Source: an uncultured Phascolarctobacterium sp. (lineage in GTDB: Bacteria; Bacillota; Negativicutes; Acidaminococcales; Acidaminococcaceae). Taken from it: a stretch of DNA of 9,964 bases. The notes beneath the pieces were generated by a model. That model saw nothing but the letters and a program-made list of their open reading frames with translations, did not search any database and was not told the DNA's origin. Made by a program: the position numbers and the translations under genes. Below, piece by piece: positions 1-6,108 of the stretch (the stretch's first letter is position 1; every line of letters starts with the position of its first letter). Location of the stretch: positions 1 to 9,964 of the forward strand of contig CAMFZA010000049.1 of assembly GCA_946002345.1 (NCBI GenBank). Reading direction: 5' to 3'.

Positions 1-763
1 TCGTCTTCTCGTTCAGACAGGTGATCCTCTCCTTCTTTGCCTATCAGTTCGTAGGGGTTTTGCCCAGGTGTTTTTACTGCAATAGCATGAGCAAAGGTGT
101 TGACAGTGGAAAGGGTTTCGTATTTATGATCCTTAAAGGCATCATGCTGGCTGCACCCGCTGCTTGTACGCCATAAATCTTTACATCGGGACGCAGGCTC
201 TTGATGGCGAAGGCTACACCACTGATGAGACCGCCACCACCGATGGGCACGATTACTGCTTCCACATCGGGTAACTGGTCCAAAATTTCCAAGCCGATAC
301 TGCCTTGACCAGCCATAACCAGCTCGTCATCATAGGGATGGATGAAGGTCATGCCGGTTTCTTCTTGTATCTGTACGGCACGGTCATGGGCTTCATCATA
401 GGCACCGGGAACCAGCTCAACCTGGGCTCCCAAGCGTTTAGTGTTTTCTACCTTCATAATAGGAGCGCCATCGGGCATGCAAATGACACTTTTGATGCCC
501 ATTTTAGTGGCTGCCAAAGCTACACCCTGGGCGTGGTTGCCAGCGCTGCAGGCGATAACGCCCTTGGCTGCTTCTTCAGGGGTCAGCTGGCTAATCTTGT
601 AATAAGCGCCTCTTAATTTAAAGCTGCCTGTAACCTGCAGGTTCTCTGTTTTTAAATACAGGTCCAAGCCTTCACATAGATGGGGAGAGGCAATGAGGTC
701 GGTTTTGCGTGCAACGCTTTTTAGAACGAAGGACGCATGATAGATTTTGTCAAGTGTAAGCAT
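1..763 (-). CDS. ilvA: Threonine dehydratase (PLP-dependent), frameshifted and cut by window edge
   Basis: Threonine ammonia-lyase converts threonine to 2-oxobutanoate, the entry to isoleucine synthesis or threonine catabolism. The N-terminal PLP fold is clear: TGSFKLRGA with the Schiff-base lysine K49, SAGNHAQG at 73-80, and the phosphate-binding tetraglycine at 175-178. The start at 763 has AAGGAAG seven bases upstream and the family-typical opening MLTLDKIYHASFVL. The open frame leaves the family sequence after M207 (codon at 143-145) and stops at 74. Reading on from 143 in the other frame gives family-like sequence to the window edge, including LSTVNTFAHAIAVKTPG and NPYELIGKEGEDHL. About one base (or four) is therefore missing near 142-145. 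This is either a real pseudogene or a sequencing/assembly error. Any C-terminal ACT domain would lie beyond position 1, so biosynthetic versus catabolic type is undecided. Confidence 0.85.
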
Positions 764-810
764 AATAACACTTCCTTTTTTCCCTTATTTTAAAAACAAT
801 ACATAATAAA

Positions 811-839
811 AGTATAAAGTTTATTTTCCTCATCGTCAA
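811..839 (-). promoter_or_regulatory. Sigma-A promoter of threonine dehydratase gene
   Basis: On the minus strand there is a -35 TTGACG (839-834) and a -10 TATACT (816-811) with a 17-base spacer, each one mismatch from consensus. Transcription would start near 804, leaving a leader of about 40 bases. That is too short for a T-box or attenuator. Confidence 0.7.
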
Positions 840-858
840 GAGAATATCACAGATGTTC

Positions 859-888
859 TATACAATTCATAGCAGGATAGTGTATAAT
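859..888 (+). promoter_or_regulatory. Probable promoter of prmA-rsmE-mtaB operon
   Basis: A perfect -10 TATAAT lies at 883-888 and a weak -35 TATACA (4/6) at 859-864, with an 18-base spacer. The predicted transcription start near 895 lies only about 10 bases before the upstream GTG at 905. This argues that translation begins further downstream, at 932. Confidence 0.55.
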
Positions 889-931
889 AAAAGAATCTAG
901 TGATGTGAGTGAAAGGAGTTTATGGATAGAG

Positions 932-1867
932 ATGGATAATTGGATTGAAGTGAATGTGGCAGTGACTCATGAAGCAGTGGAGGCAGTTTCCGAGGTTTTG
1001 ACCGAGGCTGGTTCTAAGGGTGTGGCTATTGAGGACCCACAATTGATAAATGATTTGCGTAATAGCGGCACCTGGGAACTGTGCGATATTCCGGAGCAGC
1101 AAAATACCGAGGTAGTGACTGTAAGCGGTTATTATGCCGATGATGAAAAGCTGCAGGAGCGCTTGGCACAAATCGAGACAGAGCTGGAGGCGATTGAGGA
1201 ACGCATTGGACAATATCGCTTTGGTAATACTCGTTTTCGTAAGTTATCCGAACAGGATTGGGCCAACGAATGGAAGCAATATTTTCATGTGACCCATGTG
1301 GGCAAATCTTTGGTGATTAAGCCTAGCTGGGAGGATTATACTCCGGCAGAGGGCGAGCATGTGATTGAAATCGACCCGGGAATGGCTTTTGGTACGGGAA
1401 CACACCACACCACCAATATGATGATGGAACGCTTGGAAAAGGTGATGCACAAGGATGCGCTGGTCTTTGATGTGGGTACTGGCAGTGGTATTTTGGCCAT
1501 AGCGGCAGCGCTGTGCGGTGCCCGCGAGGTAAAGGCTGTGGATATTGACGGTGTGGCCGTGCGAGTTGCAAGGGAGAATGTGGCCAATAATCATTTGAGT
1601 GCTAAGATTGATGTGCGAGAGGGCGATTTGCTCCACGGCACTGAGGGTAAGGCCGATATTATTATTGCCAATATTATTGCGGATATTATTATTATGCTGC
1701 TTCCTGATATTCCGGGAAAGCTCAAGGAGAATGGTATTTTCTTAGCTAGCGGGATTATTGAGGAGCGTCGCGAGGATGTGGAGGCTGCCGCTGCCGAGCA
1801 AGGATTAAAGGTTGATGCTGTGGATCGCCGCGGTGGCTGGGTGGTGTTGCAGTTTAGTAAAAAATAG
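932..1867 (+). CDS. prmA: Ribosomal protein L11 methyltransferase
   Basis: PrmA trimethylates ribosomal protein L11 in the cytoplasm using S-adenosylmethionine. The 311-residue product matches the usual family length. It has the N-terminal L11-recognition domain, the linker motif EIDPGMAFGTGTHHTT, SAM-binding motif I VFDVGTGSG (about 178-186) and the post-motif N-I-I-A-D at 247-251. I chose ATG 932 because it gives the typical M..WIEV opening. The in-frame GTG at 905 lies before the ribosome binding site AAAGGAG (912-918) and almost on the predicted transcription start. The spacing from GGAG to ATG 932 is 13 bases, longer than ideal. A second ATG at 922 is out of frame and stops after five codons at 937-939, overlapping the true start region. 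It is first in an operon with rsmE and mtaB, as in Bacillus, where the operon also carries dnaK/dnaJ upstream; those are absent here. Confidence 0.95.
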   Translation: MDNWIEVNVAVTHEAVEAVSEVLTEAGSKGVAIEDPQLINDLRNSGTWELCDIPEQQNTEVVTVSGYYADDEKLQERLAQIETELEAIEERIGQYRFGNTRFRKLSEQDWANEWKQYFHVTHVGKSLVIKPSWEDYTPAEGEHVIEIDPGMAFGTGTHHTTNMMMERLEKVMHKDALVFDVGTGSGILAIAAALCGAREVKAVDIDGVAVRVARENVANNHLSAKIDVREGDLLHGTEGKADIIIANIIADIIIMLLPDIPGKLKENGIFLASGIIEERREDVEAAAAEQGLKVDAVDRRGGWVVLQFSKK

Positions 1868-1873
1868 CGACTG

Positions 1874-1981
1874 TGTGGACGGCCTATAAGGTGTCATCTG
1901 CTTTGTCACGGCTCCTAGGAGTACTAATTTGTACGCCGTCGTCGCCGTTTCGCGCATCTGACACCTTCTAAACCGTCCACA
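1874..1981. repeat. 108-bp CpG-rich palindromic element between prmA and rsmE
   Basis: The arms 1874-1896 and 1959-1981 are inverted repeats, 20 of 23 positions complementary, starting with TGTGGACGG and ending in AAGGTGTCA. Inside, ACGGC (1908-1912) pairs with GCCGT (1935-1939) and GTAC (1921-1924) with GTAC (1931-1934), so the whole element can fold as one long hairpin. No T-tract follows, so it is not an ordinary intrinsic terminator. The right arm ends two bases before the rsmE ribosome binding site. It could be a REP/MITE-like mobile repeat or an intra-operon RNA processing or stability element. The fold is seen in the sequence; the role is unknown. Confidence 0.8.
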
Positions 1982-1996
1982 GAAGAGGTATAGAGC

Positions 1997-2740
1997 ATGC
2001 ATAGATTTTTTGTGCCGCAGCTATATGCGGAGGAAATGTATATTGAGGGCGTGGATGCGCGGCACATTAGTAAGGTGCTGCGCATGCAGTCTGGCACACA
2101 GCTGCAAATTGTCAGTGATGATGGTGTGAGTGCGCTGGCCGAGATCATCGCCATTGATAGCGAGCGTGTAACGGTACGTTGTCTTGAAAAGCTAGCCGAA
2201 AGCCATGAGCCTCGAGTGAAGCTGGTGCTGGCCCAAGGCTTGGCCAAGGGCGAGAAGATGGATTTCATCATCCAAAAGGCGGTGGAGATGGGTGCCTACA
2301 GCGTTATCCCCGTGGCGATGGAGCACAGCGTGGTGCGCTTGGATGGTGCCAAGTCTGCCAAAAAGGTGGAGCGCTGGCAAAAAATTGCCGAAAGCGCAGC
2401 GAAGCAAAGCAAAAGGGATATTATCCCCCAGGTGCAGCCAGTGCAGTCCATGGCAGAGATGCTGGCAAAGTGTACTTGCCAAACTAAAATTATCGCCTAT
2501 GAGTGCGAGGATAGGCTGAGTCTGAAGGCTACCTTACGGGCAGCGGAGGAGGCTGGAGGTATCACTGAACTACTACTGATTATTGGCCCGGAGGGCGGTA
2601 TCAGTGAGGGTGAACTGGAGCAGGCGCGCCAGGCAGGGGCTGTGCCCGTAAGCCTGGGCAGGCGCATTTTGCGTGCCGAAACAGCGGGGTTGGTGGCCAT
2701 TAGCGCCATTTTTTATGAGACAGGAGATTTAGGAGATTAA
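1997..2740 (+). CDS. rsmE: 16S rRNA m3U1498 methyltransferase
   Basis: RsmE methylates N3 of U1498 in 16S rRNA of the 30S subunit, using SAM through a SPOUT-fold trefoil knot. The 247-residue protein has the family length, an N-terminal PUA-like domain beginning MHRFFVP, the knot motifs GPEGG (197-201) and LGRRILRAETA (220-230), and the AQGLAKGEKMDFIIQKAVEMG segment typical of the family near 80-100. The ribosome binding site is a modest AGAGG at about 1984-1988, right beside the right arm of the preceding palindrome, so folding of that element could affect access to it. The mtaB start follows after six bases. It is the second gene of the prmA operon and no promoter of its own is evident. Confidence 0.95.
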   Translation: MHRFFVPQLYAEEMYIEGVDARHISKVLRMQSGTQLQIVSDDGVSALAEIIAIDSERVTVRCLEKLAESHEPRVKLVLAQGLAKGEKMDFIIQKAVEMGAYSVIPVAMEHSVVRLDGAKSAKKVERWQKIAESAAKQSKRDIIPQVQPVQSMAEMLAKCTCQTKIIAYECEDRLSLKATLRAAEEAGGITELLLIIGPEGGISEGELEQARQAGAVPVSLGRRILRAETAGLVAISAIFYETGDLGD

Positions 2741-2746
2741 GCATAG

Positions 2747-4063
2747 ATGAGGAAAATCGCTTTTTATACCTTGGGCTGCAAGGTTAATCAGTCCGATACT
2801 GCCAGCATGGAGGGTATTTTTCGCCGAGCTGGCTATGAGGTGGTGGATTTTGGTAGCCATGCGGATGTGTATTTGATCAATACCTGCGTGGTGACCAATA
2901 CGGGACAGCGCAAATCTAGGCAGATTATCAATCGGGCGGTGCGCCATAATCCTTTGTCCCTCATCGTAGTGACGGGCTGCTACCCCCAAACTGCACCGGA
3001 GGAGGTGCGTGCTATTGCCGGCGTGGATGTGATCATCGGCAATCAGGAGCGCGCTCGCATTGTGGAGCTAGTGGAGCAGGCCCTGGAAAATAAACAGACA
3101 GAAATCTTGGACAATGTGCAAAAAATGACCGTGGATACCAAGTTCGAGGAGTTGGGCGTGGGCACAGAAACGGACAAGACTCGTGCCTTTTTAAAGATTC
3201 AAGAAGGATGCAATCAGTATTGTACCTATTGTATCATTCCCTACGCCCGCGGTCCCTTGCGCAGTCGTAGCCTGGAAAGCATTCGCTCAGAGGGGGCTAA
3301 GCTTGTAGAGGCTGGCTACAAAGAAGTAGTGCTCATCGGCATTCATCTGGGCTGTTATGGCAAGGAGTTGGCCAAGGAAGGCAAGCATATTACTTTGTAT
3401 GACGCAGTGCAGGCTGTTTTGAGCGTGGAGGGCATGTGTCGTGTGCGTTTGGGTAGTCTGGAGTCCGTAGAAGTGGAGCCGCGGCTGTTGGAACTCATGG
3501 CTAGGGAGCCACGCTTGTGTAAGCATTTGCATTTGCCGCTGCAAAGTGGTTGTGACAAGATTTTGCAGGCTATGCATCGCCCCTACGACACTGCACGCTT
3601 TACGGAGCTGTTGCATGAGATTCGTGCGCAGGTGCCTGATGTGGGCATTACTACGGACGTTATCGTAGGCTTCCCTGGGGAAACCGAGGAGGACTTCCAA
3701 ACAACCATGCACTTTGCGGAAAAATGCGCCTTTGCTAAGATGCATATTTTCCCCTATTCCAAACGTAAGGGCACGCCAGCAGAAAAAATGTCCAATCAGG
3801 TGGACGAGGCTGTGAAGAGCGAGCGTGCGGCACGTTTGGCTGTGGTGGATGAAAAGCTGCATCAGACTATGCTGCAACAAATGGTGGGCAAAACTGAGGA
3901 GGTTTTGTTCGAGCAGTCTGTGGATGTGGCGCATATGGAAGGCCTTTGCGGGCCGTATCTGCGCGTTGTGGTGCCAGGCACCAGCGAGCTCGCCAACACA
4001 ATTGCTAAAGTTAAGCTTACTGGTATAGTGGAAGACTGGCTGACTGGTGAGATAGTTAAGTAA
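2747..4063 (+). CDS. mtaB: tRNA (N6-L-threonylcarbamoyladenosine(37)) methylthiotransferase
   Basis: MtaB inserts a methylthio group into t6A37 of ANN-decoding tRNAs, giving ms2t6A, by radical SAM chemistry with two 4Fe-4S clusters. The 438-residue protein is complete. The N-terminal MTTase domain (UPF0004) carries the auxiliary-cluster cysteines C11, C47 and C78. The radical SAM cluster motif is C155-x3-C159-x2-C162 within GCNQYCTYCIIPYARG. A C-terminal TRAM domain spans about 375-437. The opening MRKIAFYTLGCKVNQ is typical of MtaB rather than MiaB. The gene is six bases after rsmE, with AGGAG in the end of rsmE as ribosome binding site. It is the last gene of the operon; its stop codon abuts the large inverted-repeat region downstream. 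Confidence 0.95.
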   Translation: MRKIAFYTLGCKVNQSDTASMEGIFRRAGYEVVDFGSHADVYLINTCVVTNTGQRKSRQIINRAVRHNPLSLIVVTGCYPQTAPEEVRAIAGVDVIIGNQERARIVELVEQALENKQTEILDNVQKMTVDTKFEELGVGTETDKTRAFLKIQEGCNQYCTYCIIPYARGPLRSRSLESIRSEGAKLVEAGYKEVVLIGIHLGCYGKELAKEGKHITLYDAVQAVLSVEGMCRVRLGSLESVEVEPRLLELMAREPRLCKHLHLPLQSGCDKILQAMHRPYDTARFTELLHEIRAQVPDVGITTDVIVGFPGETEEDFQTTMHFAEKCAFAKMHIFPYSKRKGTPAEKMSNQVDEAVKSERAARLAVVDEKLHQTMLQQMVGKTEEVLFEQSVDVAHMEGLCGPYLRVVVPGTSELANTIAKVKLTGIVEDWLTGEIVK

Positions 4064-4305
4064 ACGCTCCAAGTGGTACCTATGACGTGCACGGATTCCG
4101 TTTTCTAGATTAGCACGCCCACATAGACCGCTTAATCCGTCAAGAGAAGAACGTGCCGTAGCGTGACGAGGCGGTTCGCGGACGAAGGAGCCTGTCCGTT
4201 GCTAGCGTTTTTTTCGTGCCATCATCGTGGTTCTTCCGTGGCCGAAATACGTTCCGTATAAGCACGTCATAGGTACACACTTGTCGCTAGCGTTAGTTAT
4301 TTTTT
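4063..4305. repeat. CpG-rich structured intergenic element with long terminal inverted repeats
   Basis: This fills most of the 319-base gap between mtaB and the HIT gene, and I see no credible ORF in it. A perfect 15-bp inverted repeat, GTACCTATGACGTGC (4076-4090) and its complement (4262-4276), bounds 201 bp. The pairing extends outward through CAAGTG/CACTTG (4070-4075, 4278-4283) and AACGCT/AGCGTT (4063-4068, 4289-4294) with small bulges. Internal pairs include ACGGATT/AATCCGT (4091-4097, 4134-4140), GAAGAAC/GTTCTTC (4146-4152, 4230-4236) and CGGAC/GTCCG (4179-4183, 4194-4198). GCTAGCGTT occurs directly repeated at 4201-4209 and 4286-4294. A six-T tract at 4300-4305 follows the outer stem, so the right end may also terminate the prmA operon. 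By hand count there are about 23 CpG in the 201 bp. It may be a MITE-like insertion, a structured sRNA or an elaborate terminator. Confidence 0.7.
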
Positions 4306-4332
4306 CACTGTAATCAGCAGGAATTCTATGTT
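4304..4332 (+). promoter_or_regulatory. Weak candidate promoter for the HIT gene
   Basis: TTCACT (4304-4309) and TATGTT (4327-4332), each 4/6 to consensus, are 17 bases apart. The site overlaps a small inverted repeat, ATTCTA/TAGAAT (4323-4328, 4338-4343). The evidence is thin; it is listed because the HIT gene is separated from mtaB by a terminator-like structure and needs a promoter. Confidence 0.25.
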
Positions 4333-4382
4333 TTTTCTAGAATACAACTTAGATAGAAAAAGACGAGAGGAGGGACATGAAC

Positions 4383-4721
4383 ATGGCTGAGGATTGCATT
4401 TTTTGCAGAATTATTAAGGGGGAAAATCCTTCTACTAAGGTATACGAAGATGACAAGATGATCGCTATCAACGATGTGGCCCCGGCGGCTCCTGTGCATG
4501 TGTTGTTGCTGCCTAAGGAGCATACTGCCAATATTACTACCGCAGAGCCTGAGCTGGTTGCCTACATGCTGAGCAAGGTGAAGCTGATTGCCGAGAAAAC
4601 CGGCATTGCTGAAAAGGGCTTCCGTGTGGTCATTAACACTGGTGACGACGGCGGTCAAACTGTAAAGCATTTGCATATTCACATCATCGGCGGCAAAGTA
4701 TTGGGTTGGCCTCCGTGCTGA
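4383..4721 (+). CDS. HIT-family nucleotide hydrolase (HinT-like)
   Basis: Histidine-triad proteins of the Hint branch hydrolyse nucleoside phosphoramidates and aminoacyl-AMP in the cytoplasm; the physiological substrate here cannot be told. The 112-residue product is full length. It starts MAEDCIFCRII, with the CxxC (C5, C8) of zinc-binding Hint proteins, carries the triad H96-L-H98-I-H100 in HLHIHIIGG, and ends with the typical LGWPP. ATG 4383 is preferred over ATG 4377 because the ribosome binding site GGAGGG (4369-4374) is eight bases from the first and only two from the second. The stop is six bases before the rpsU -35 box. Confidence 0.93.
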   Translation: MAEDCIFCRIIKGENPSTKVYEDDKMIAINDVAPAAPVHVLLLPKEHTANITTAEPELVAYMLSKVKLIAEKTGIAEKGFRVVINTGDDGGQTVKHLHIHIIGGKVLGWPPC

Positions 4722-4726
4722 AAATC

Positions 4727-4755
4727 TTGACAAATGTTGTCTTTTCCTGTATAAT
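4727..4755 (+). promoter_or_regulatory. Perfect consensus sigma-A promoter of rpsU-yqeY
   Basis: TTGACA at 4727-4732 and TATAAT at 4750-4755 are exact consensus hexamers with a 17-base spacer. Transcription should begin near 4762, giving an 80-base leader before rpsU. This is the strongest promoter in the window, as expected for a ribosomal protein gene. Confidence 0.92.
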
Positions 4756-4760
4756 AGGTC

Positions 4761-4841
4761 AGTAAGTGTTTTTAGGTGGCAACATCTAATTACTTAATTT
4801 GCAGATACACTTCCCTAAGTGTGTGGAGGGAGGGAGAACAG
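4761..4841 (+). promoter_or_regulatory. Structured rpsU 5' leader with competing pairings
   Basis: ACACTT (4807-4812) forms a perfect six-pair hairpin with AAGTGT (4817-4822), loop CCCT, two bases before the Shine-Dalgarno region GGAGGGAGGGAG (4825-4836). The same ACACTT could instead pair with an upstream AAGTGT at 4764-4769. The TCCCT at 4812-4816 is complementary to AGGGA in the Shine-Dalgarno (4827-4831 or 4831-4835). Three mutually exclusive states are therefore possible, which could tune S21 synthesis. The pairings are seen; regulation is inferred. Confidence 0.45.
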
Positions 4842-5018
4842 ATGGCAGAAATTAAAGTTGGCAAGAATGAAACTTTAGACAGCGCACTGCGCAGATTTAA
4901 AAGAGCAACCCAAAAGGCAGGCATTCTTTCTGAGGTAAGAAAACGCGAGCATTATGAAAAACCTAGCGTTGCCCGTAAGAAAAAATCCGAAGCAGCCAGA
5001 AAACGTAAGACCAGATAA
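4842..5018 (+). CDS. rpsU: 30S ribosomal protein S21
   Basis: S21 is a small basic protein of the 30S platform near the anti-Shine-Dalgarno end of 16S rRNA and helps initiation. The product is 58 residues, close to the usual 57-58. It starts [21 protein letters not shown] and ends in a strongly basic tail of K and R residues ([16 protein letters not shown]). ATG 4842 is chosen because of the family N terminus and the strong purine-rich ribosome binding site at 4825-4836; upstream in-frame codons to 4776 encode only leader. yqeY follows in the same transcript. Confidence 0.97.
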   Translation: MAEIKVGKNETLDSALRRFKRATQKAGILSEVRKREHYEKPSVARKKKSEAARKRKTR

Positions 5019-5033
5019 TTGGAGGCGGGCTGT

Positions 5034-5483
5034 ATGTCTATAAAAGACCAATTAACTGCTGATATGAAGCAGGCCATGAAGGACAGAGAAGCAGGCAAGC
5101 TGCGCCTTAACGTCATTCGTATGGTGCGTGCTAATATTAAGAACGTTGAAATCAATGACAAAAAGGAACTCACCGATGATGAGGTTCTGGCTGTCTTGAT
5201 GAAAGAGGTCAAAATGCGTCAGGACTCTTTGGAGGAATTCCAAAAGGCCGGTCGCGACGAATTGGTTGCCCAAGCCAAGGAAGAAATTGCTATTTTAAAG
5301 AAATATCTTCCGGAAGCTCTCAGTGATGACGAACTGAAAGCCATCGTAGCAGAGGTAATTGCCGCTGTGGGCGCTACCAGTCCCAAGGATATGGGCAAGG
5401 TAATGCCGGCTGTAATGGCCAAGACCAAGGGCCGTGCAGATGGCAAACGCATCAATGCTATCGTTCGTGAATTGCTCAAATAA
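5034..5483 (+). CDS. yqeY: YqeY/GatB-related domain protein
   Basis: YqeY is a free-standing, mostly helical protein related to the tRNA-binding C-terminal domain of the amidotransferase subunit GatB. Its function is not established; a role in tRNA recognition or aminoacylation has been suggested from homology. The product is 149 residues, the usual size. It opens MSIKDQLTADMKQAMK and has the family segments LRLNVIRMVRANIKN and, near the end, GKVMPAVMAKTKGRADGK. ATG 5034 has GGAGG (5021-5025) eight bases upstream; the TTG at 5019 lies before that site and is rejected. It is 15 bases after rpsU, an order also found in Bacillus, and is followed by a terminator. Confidence 0.93.
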   Translation: MSIKDQLTADMKQAMKDREAGKLRLNVIRMVRANIKNVEINDKKELTDDEVLAVLMKEVKMRQDSLEEFQKAGRDELVAQAKEEIAILKKYLPEALSDDELKAIVAEVIAAVGATSPKDMGKVMPAVMAKTKGRADGKRINAIVRELLK

Positions 5484-5487
5484 CCAT

Positions 5488-5524
5488 AATAACCGTGTTG
5501 GAGAGATCTGACACGGTTATTTTA
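5488..5524 (+). terminator. Intrinsic terminator after yqeY
   Basis: AATAACCGTGT (5488-5498) and ACACGGTTATT (5511-5521) form a perfect 11-pair stem with a 12-base loop, running into a T-rich stretch (TTATTTTATT). The hairpin begins four bases after the yqeY stop. Confidence 0.85.
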
Positions 5525-5550
5525 TTGCGCTCATTTTTAGAGCAAAGAAA

Positions 5551-5599
5551 AACCGTAGTAGCCATGTGGGTCATGGTCACTACGGTTAGTTTGTTTTTT
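5551..5599. terminator. Bidirectional terminator between yqeY and ybaK
   Basis: The arms 5551-5566 and 5572-5587 (AACCGTAGT... and ...ACTACGGTT) are complementary at 14 of 16 positions around a five-base loop. On the plus strand AGTTTGTTTTTT follows (5588-5599). On the minus strand the AAAGAAAAA at 5544-5552 becomes a T-rich tail. It serves the converging ybaK transcript and backs up the first terminator for yqeY. The ybaK stop codon overlaps the plus-strand T-tract. Confidence 0.85.
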
Positions 5600-6080
5600 A
5601 GGCCTCCTGCCAGCCCTTGCACAGGTCCACCCAGCCTTGGCAATTGGAGGAATATTTTTCTAGTTCCTCACAGGTTAGCTCAATGGCGCTGTTAGAGCTG
5701 CCACAGGCAGGAAAGAAGGTAGTGAAGCGCTTTAGAGAAATGTCCAGGTAATCCTTTACACCTTCGTTGATACCAAAGGAGCAAACACCACCGATAGCAT
5801 GCCCAATCATGGGCTCCACCTCATCGGCACTGAGCATTTTAGCTTTGCAGCCAAAGAAATGCTTATATTTGCTGTTGTCCACCTTAGCATCGCCTGCGGC
5901 AACGATGAGCACGCAGCTATTATCAGTGAGCTTAAAGGACAGTGTTTTGGCAATGCGGGCAGGCTCGCAGCCTGCGGCCTGTGCTGCCAGCTCTACAGTA
6001 GCACTGCTGGTGGGAAATTCAATAATTCTATCTTCTATATTAAATTGGCGCATGTAGGCACGTACTTTTTCAATGGACAT
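5598..6080 (-). CDS. ybaK: YbaK/EbsC-family aminoacyl-tRNA deacylase
   Basis: Members of this family hydrolyse mischarged aminoacyl-tRNA in trans (Cys-tRNA-Pro for YbaK, Ala-tRNA-Pro for ProX). The specificity of this one cannot be read from sequence. The 160-residue protein is complete. SATVELAAQAAG, then PARIAKTLSFK with the conserved substrate-binding lysine K45, GDAKVDN at 63-69, GGVCSFGI at 97-104, and PACGSSNSAIELT near the end all fit the YbaK branch. Many relatives have GGVCPFG where this has Ser at position 101, which alters the GxxxP loop. The ribosome binding site AAGGAGG is seven bases upstream. It lies 28 bases after the preceding rqcH gene and is presumably cotranscribed with it. 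Confidence 0.92.
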   Translation of the reverse strand: MSIEKVRAYMRQFNIEDRIIEFPTSSATVELAAQAAGCEPARIAKTLSFKLTDNSCVLIVAAGDAKVDNSKYKHFFGCKAKMLSADEVEPMIGHAIGGVCSFGINEGVKDYLDISLKRFTTFFPACGSSNSAIELTCEELEKYSSNCQGWVDLCKGWQEA

Positions 6081-6108
6081 GAGGGTTCCTCCTTAAAATC
6101 TATCTTTC

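Noticed and set aside
905..931. Upstream GTG start adding nine residues to PrmA
   Set aside because: It precedes the ribosome binding site and lies about 10 bases from the predicted transcription start; ATG 932 gives the conserved N terminus.
922..939. Five-codon mini-ORF overlapping the prmA start
   Set aside because: Its start is only three bases from AAAGGAG, and ATGGATA occurs twice by simple repetition; nothing supports translation or leader-peptide control.
3287..4072. Long minus-strand ORF opposite mtaB
   Set aside because: It is a shadow of mtaB: no ribosome binding site, low-complexity composition and no recognisable family.
4179..4214. Intrinsic terminator formed by CGGAC/GTCCG and the seven-T run at 4208-4214
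   Set aside because: The stem is short and nine bases separate it from the T-run, so it is not a canonical terminator.
1874..4305. The two palindromic elements as copies of one repeat family
   Set aside because: Both are CpG-rich and share GGCTCCT and GTCACG words (in reverse orientation), but the terminal repeats differ and the word order is not conserved; unsupported without a search.
4063..4305. 6S RNA as identity of the intergenic element
   Set aside because: Size and end-to-end pairing fit loosely, but I cannot recognise conserved 6S features such as a promoter-like central bubble, and no clear promoter precedes it.
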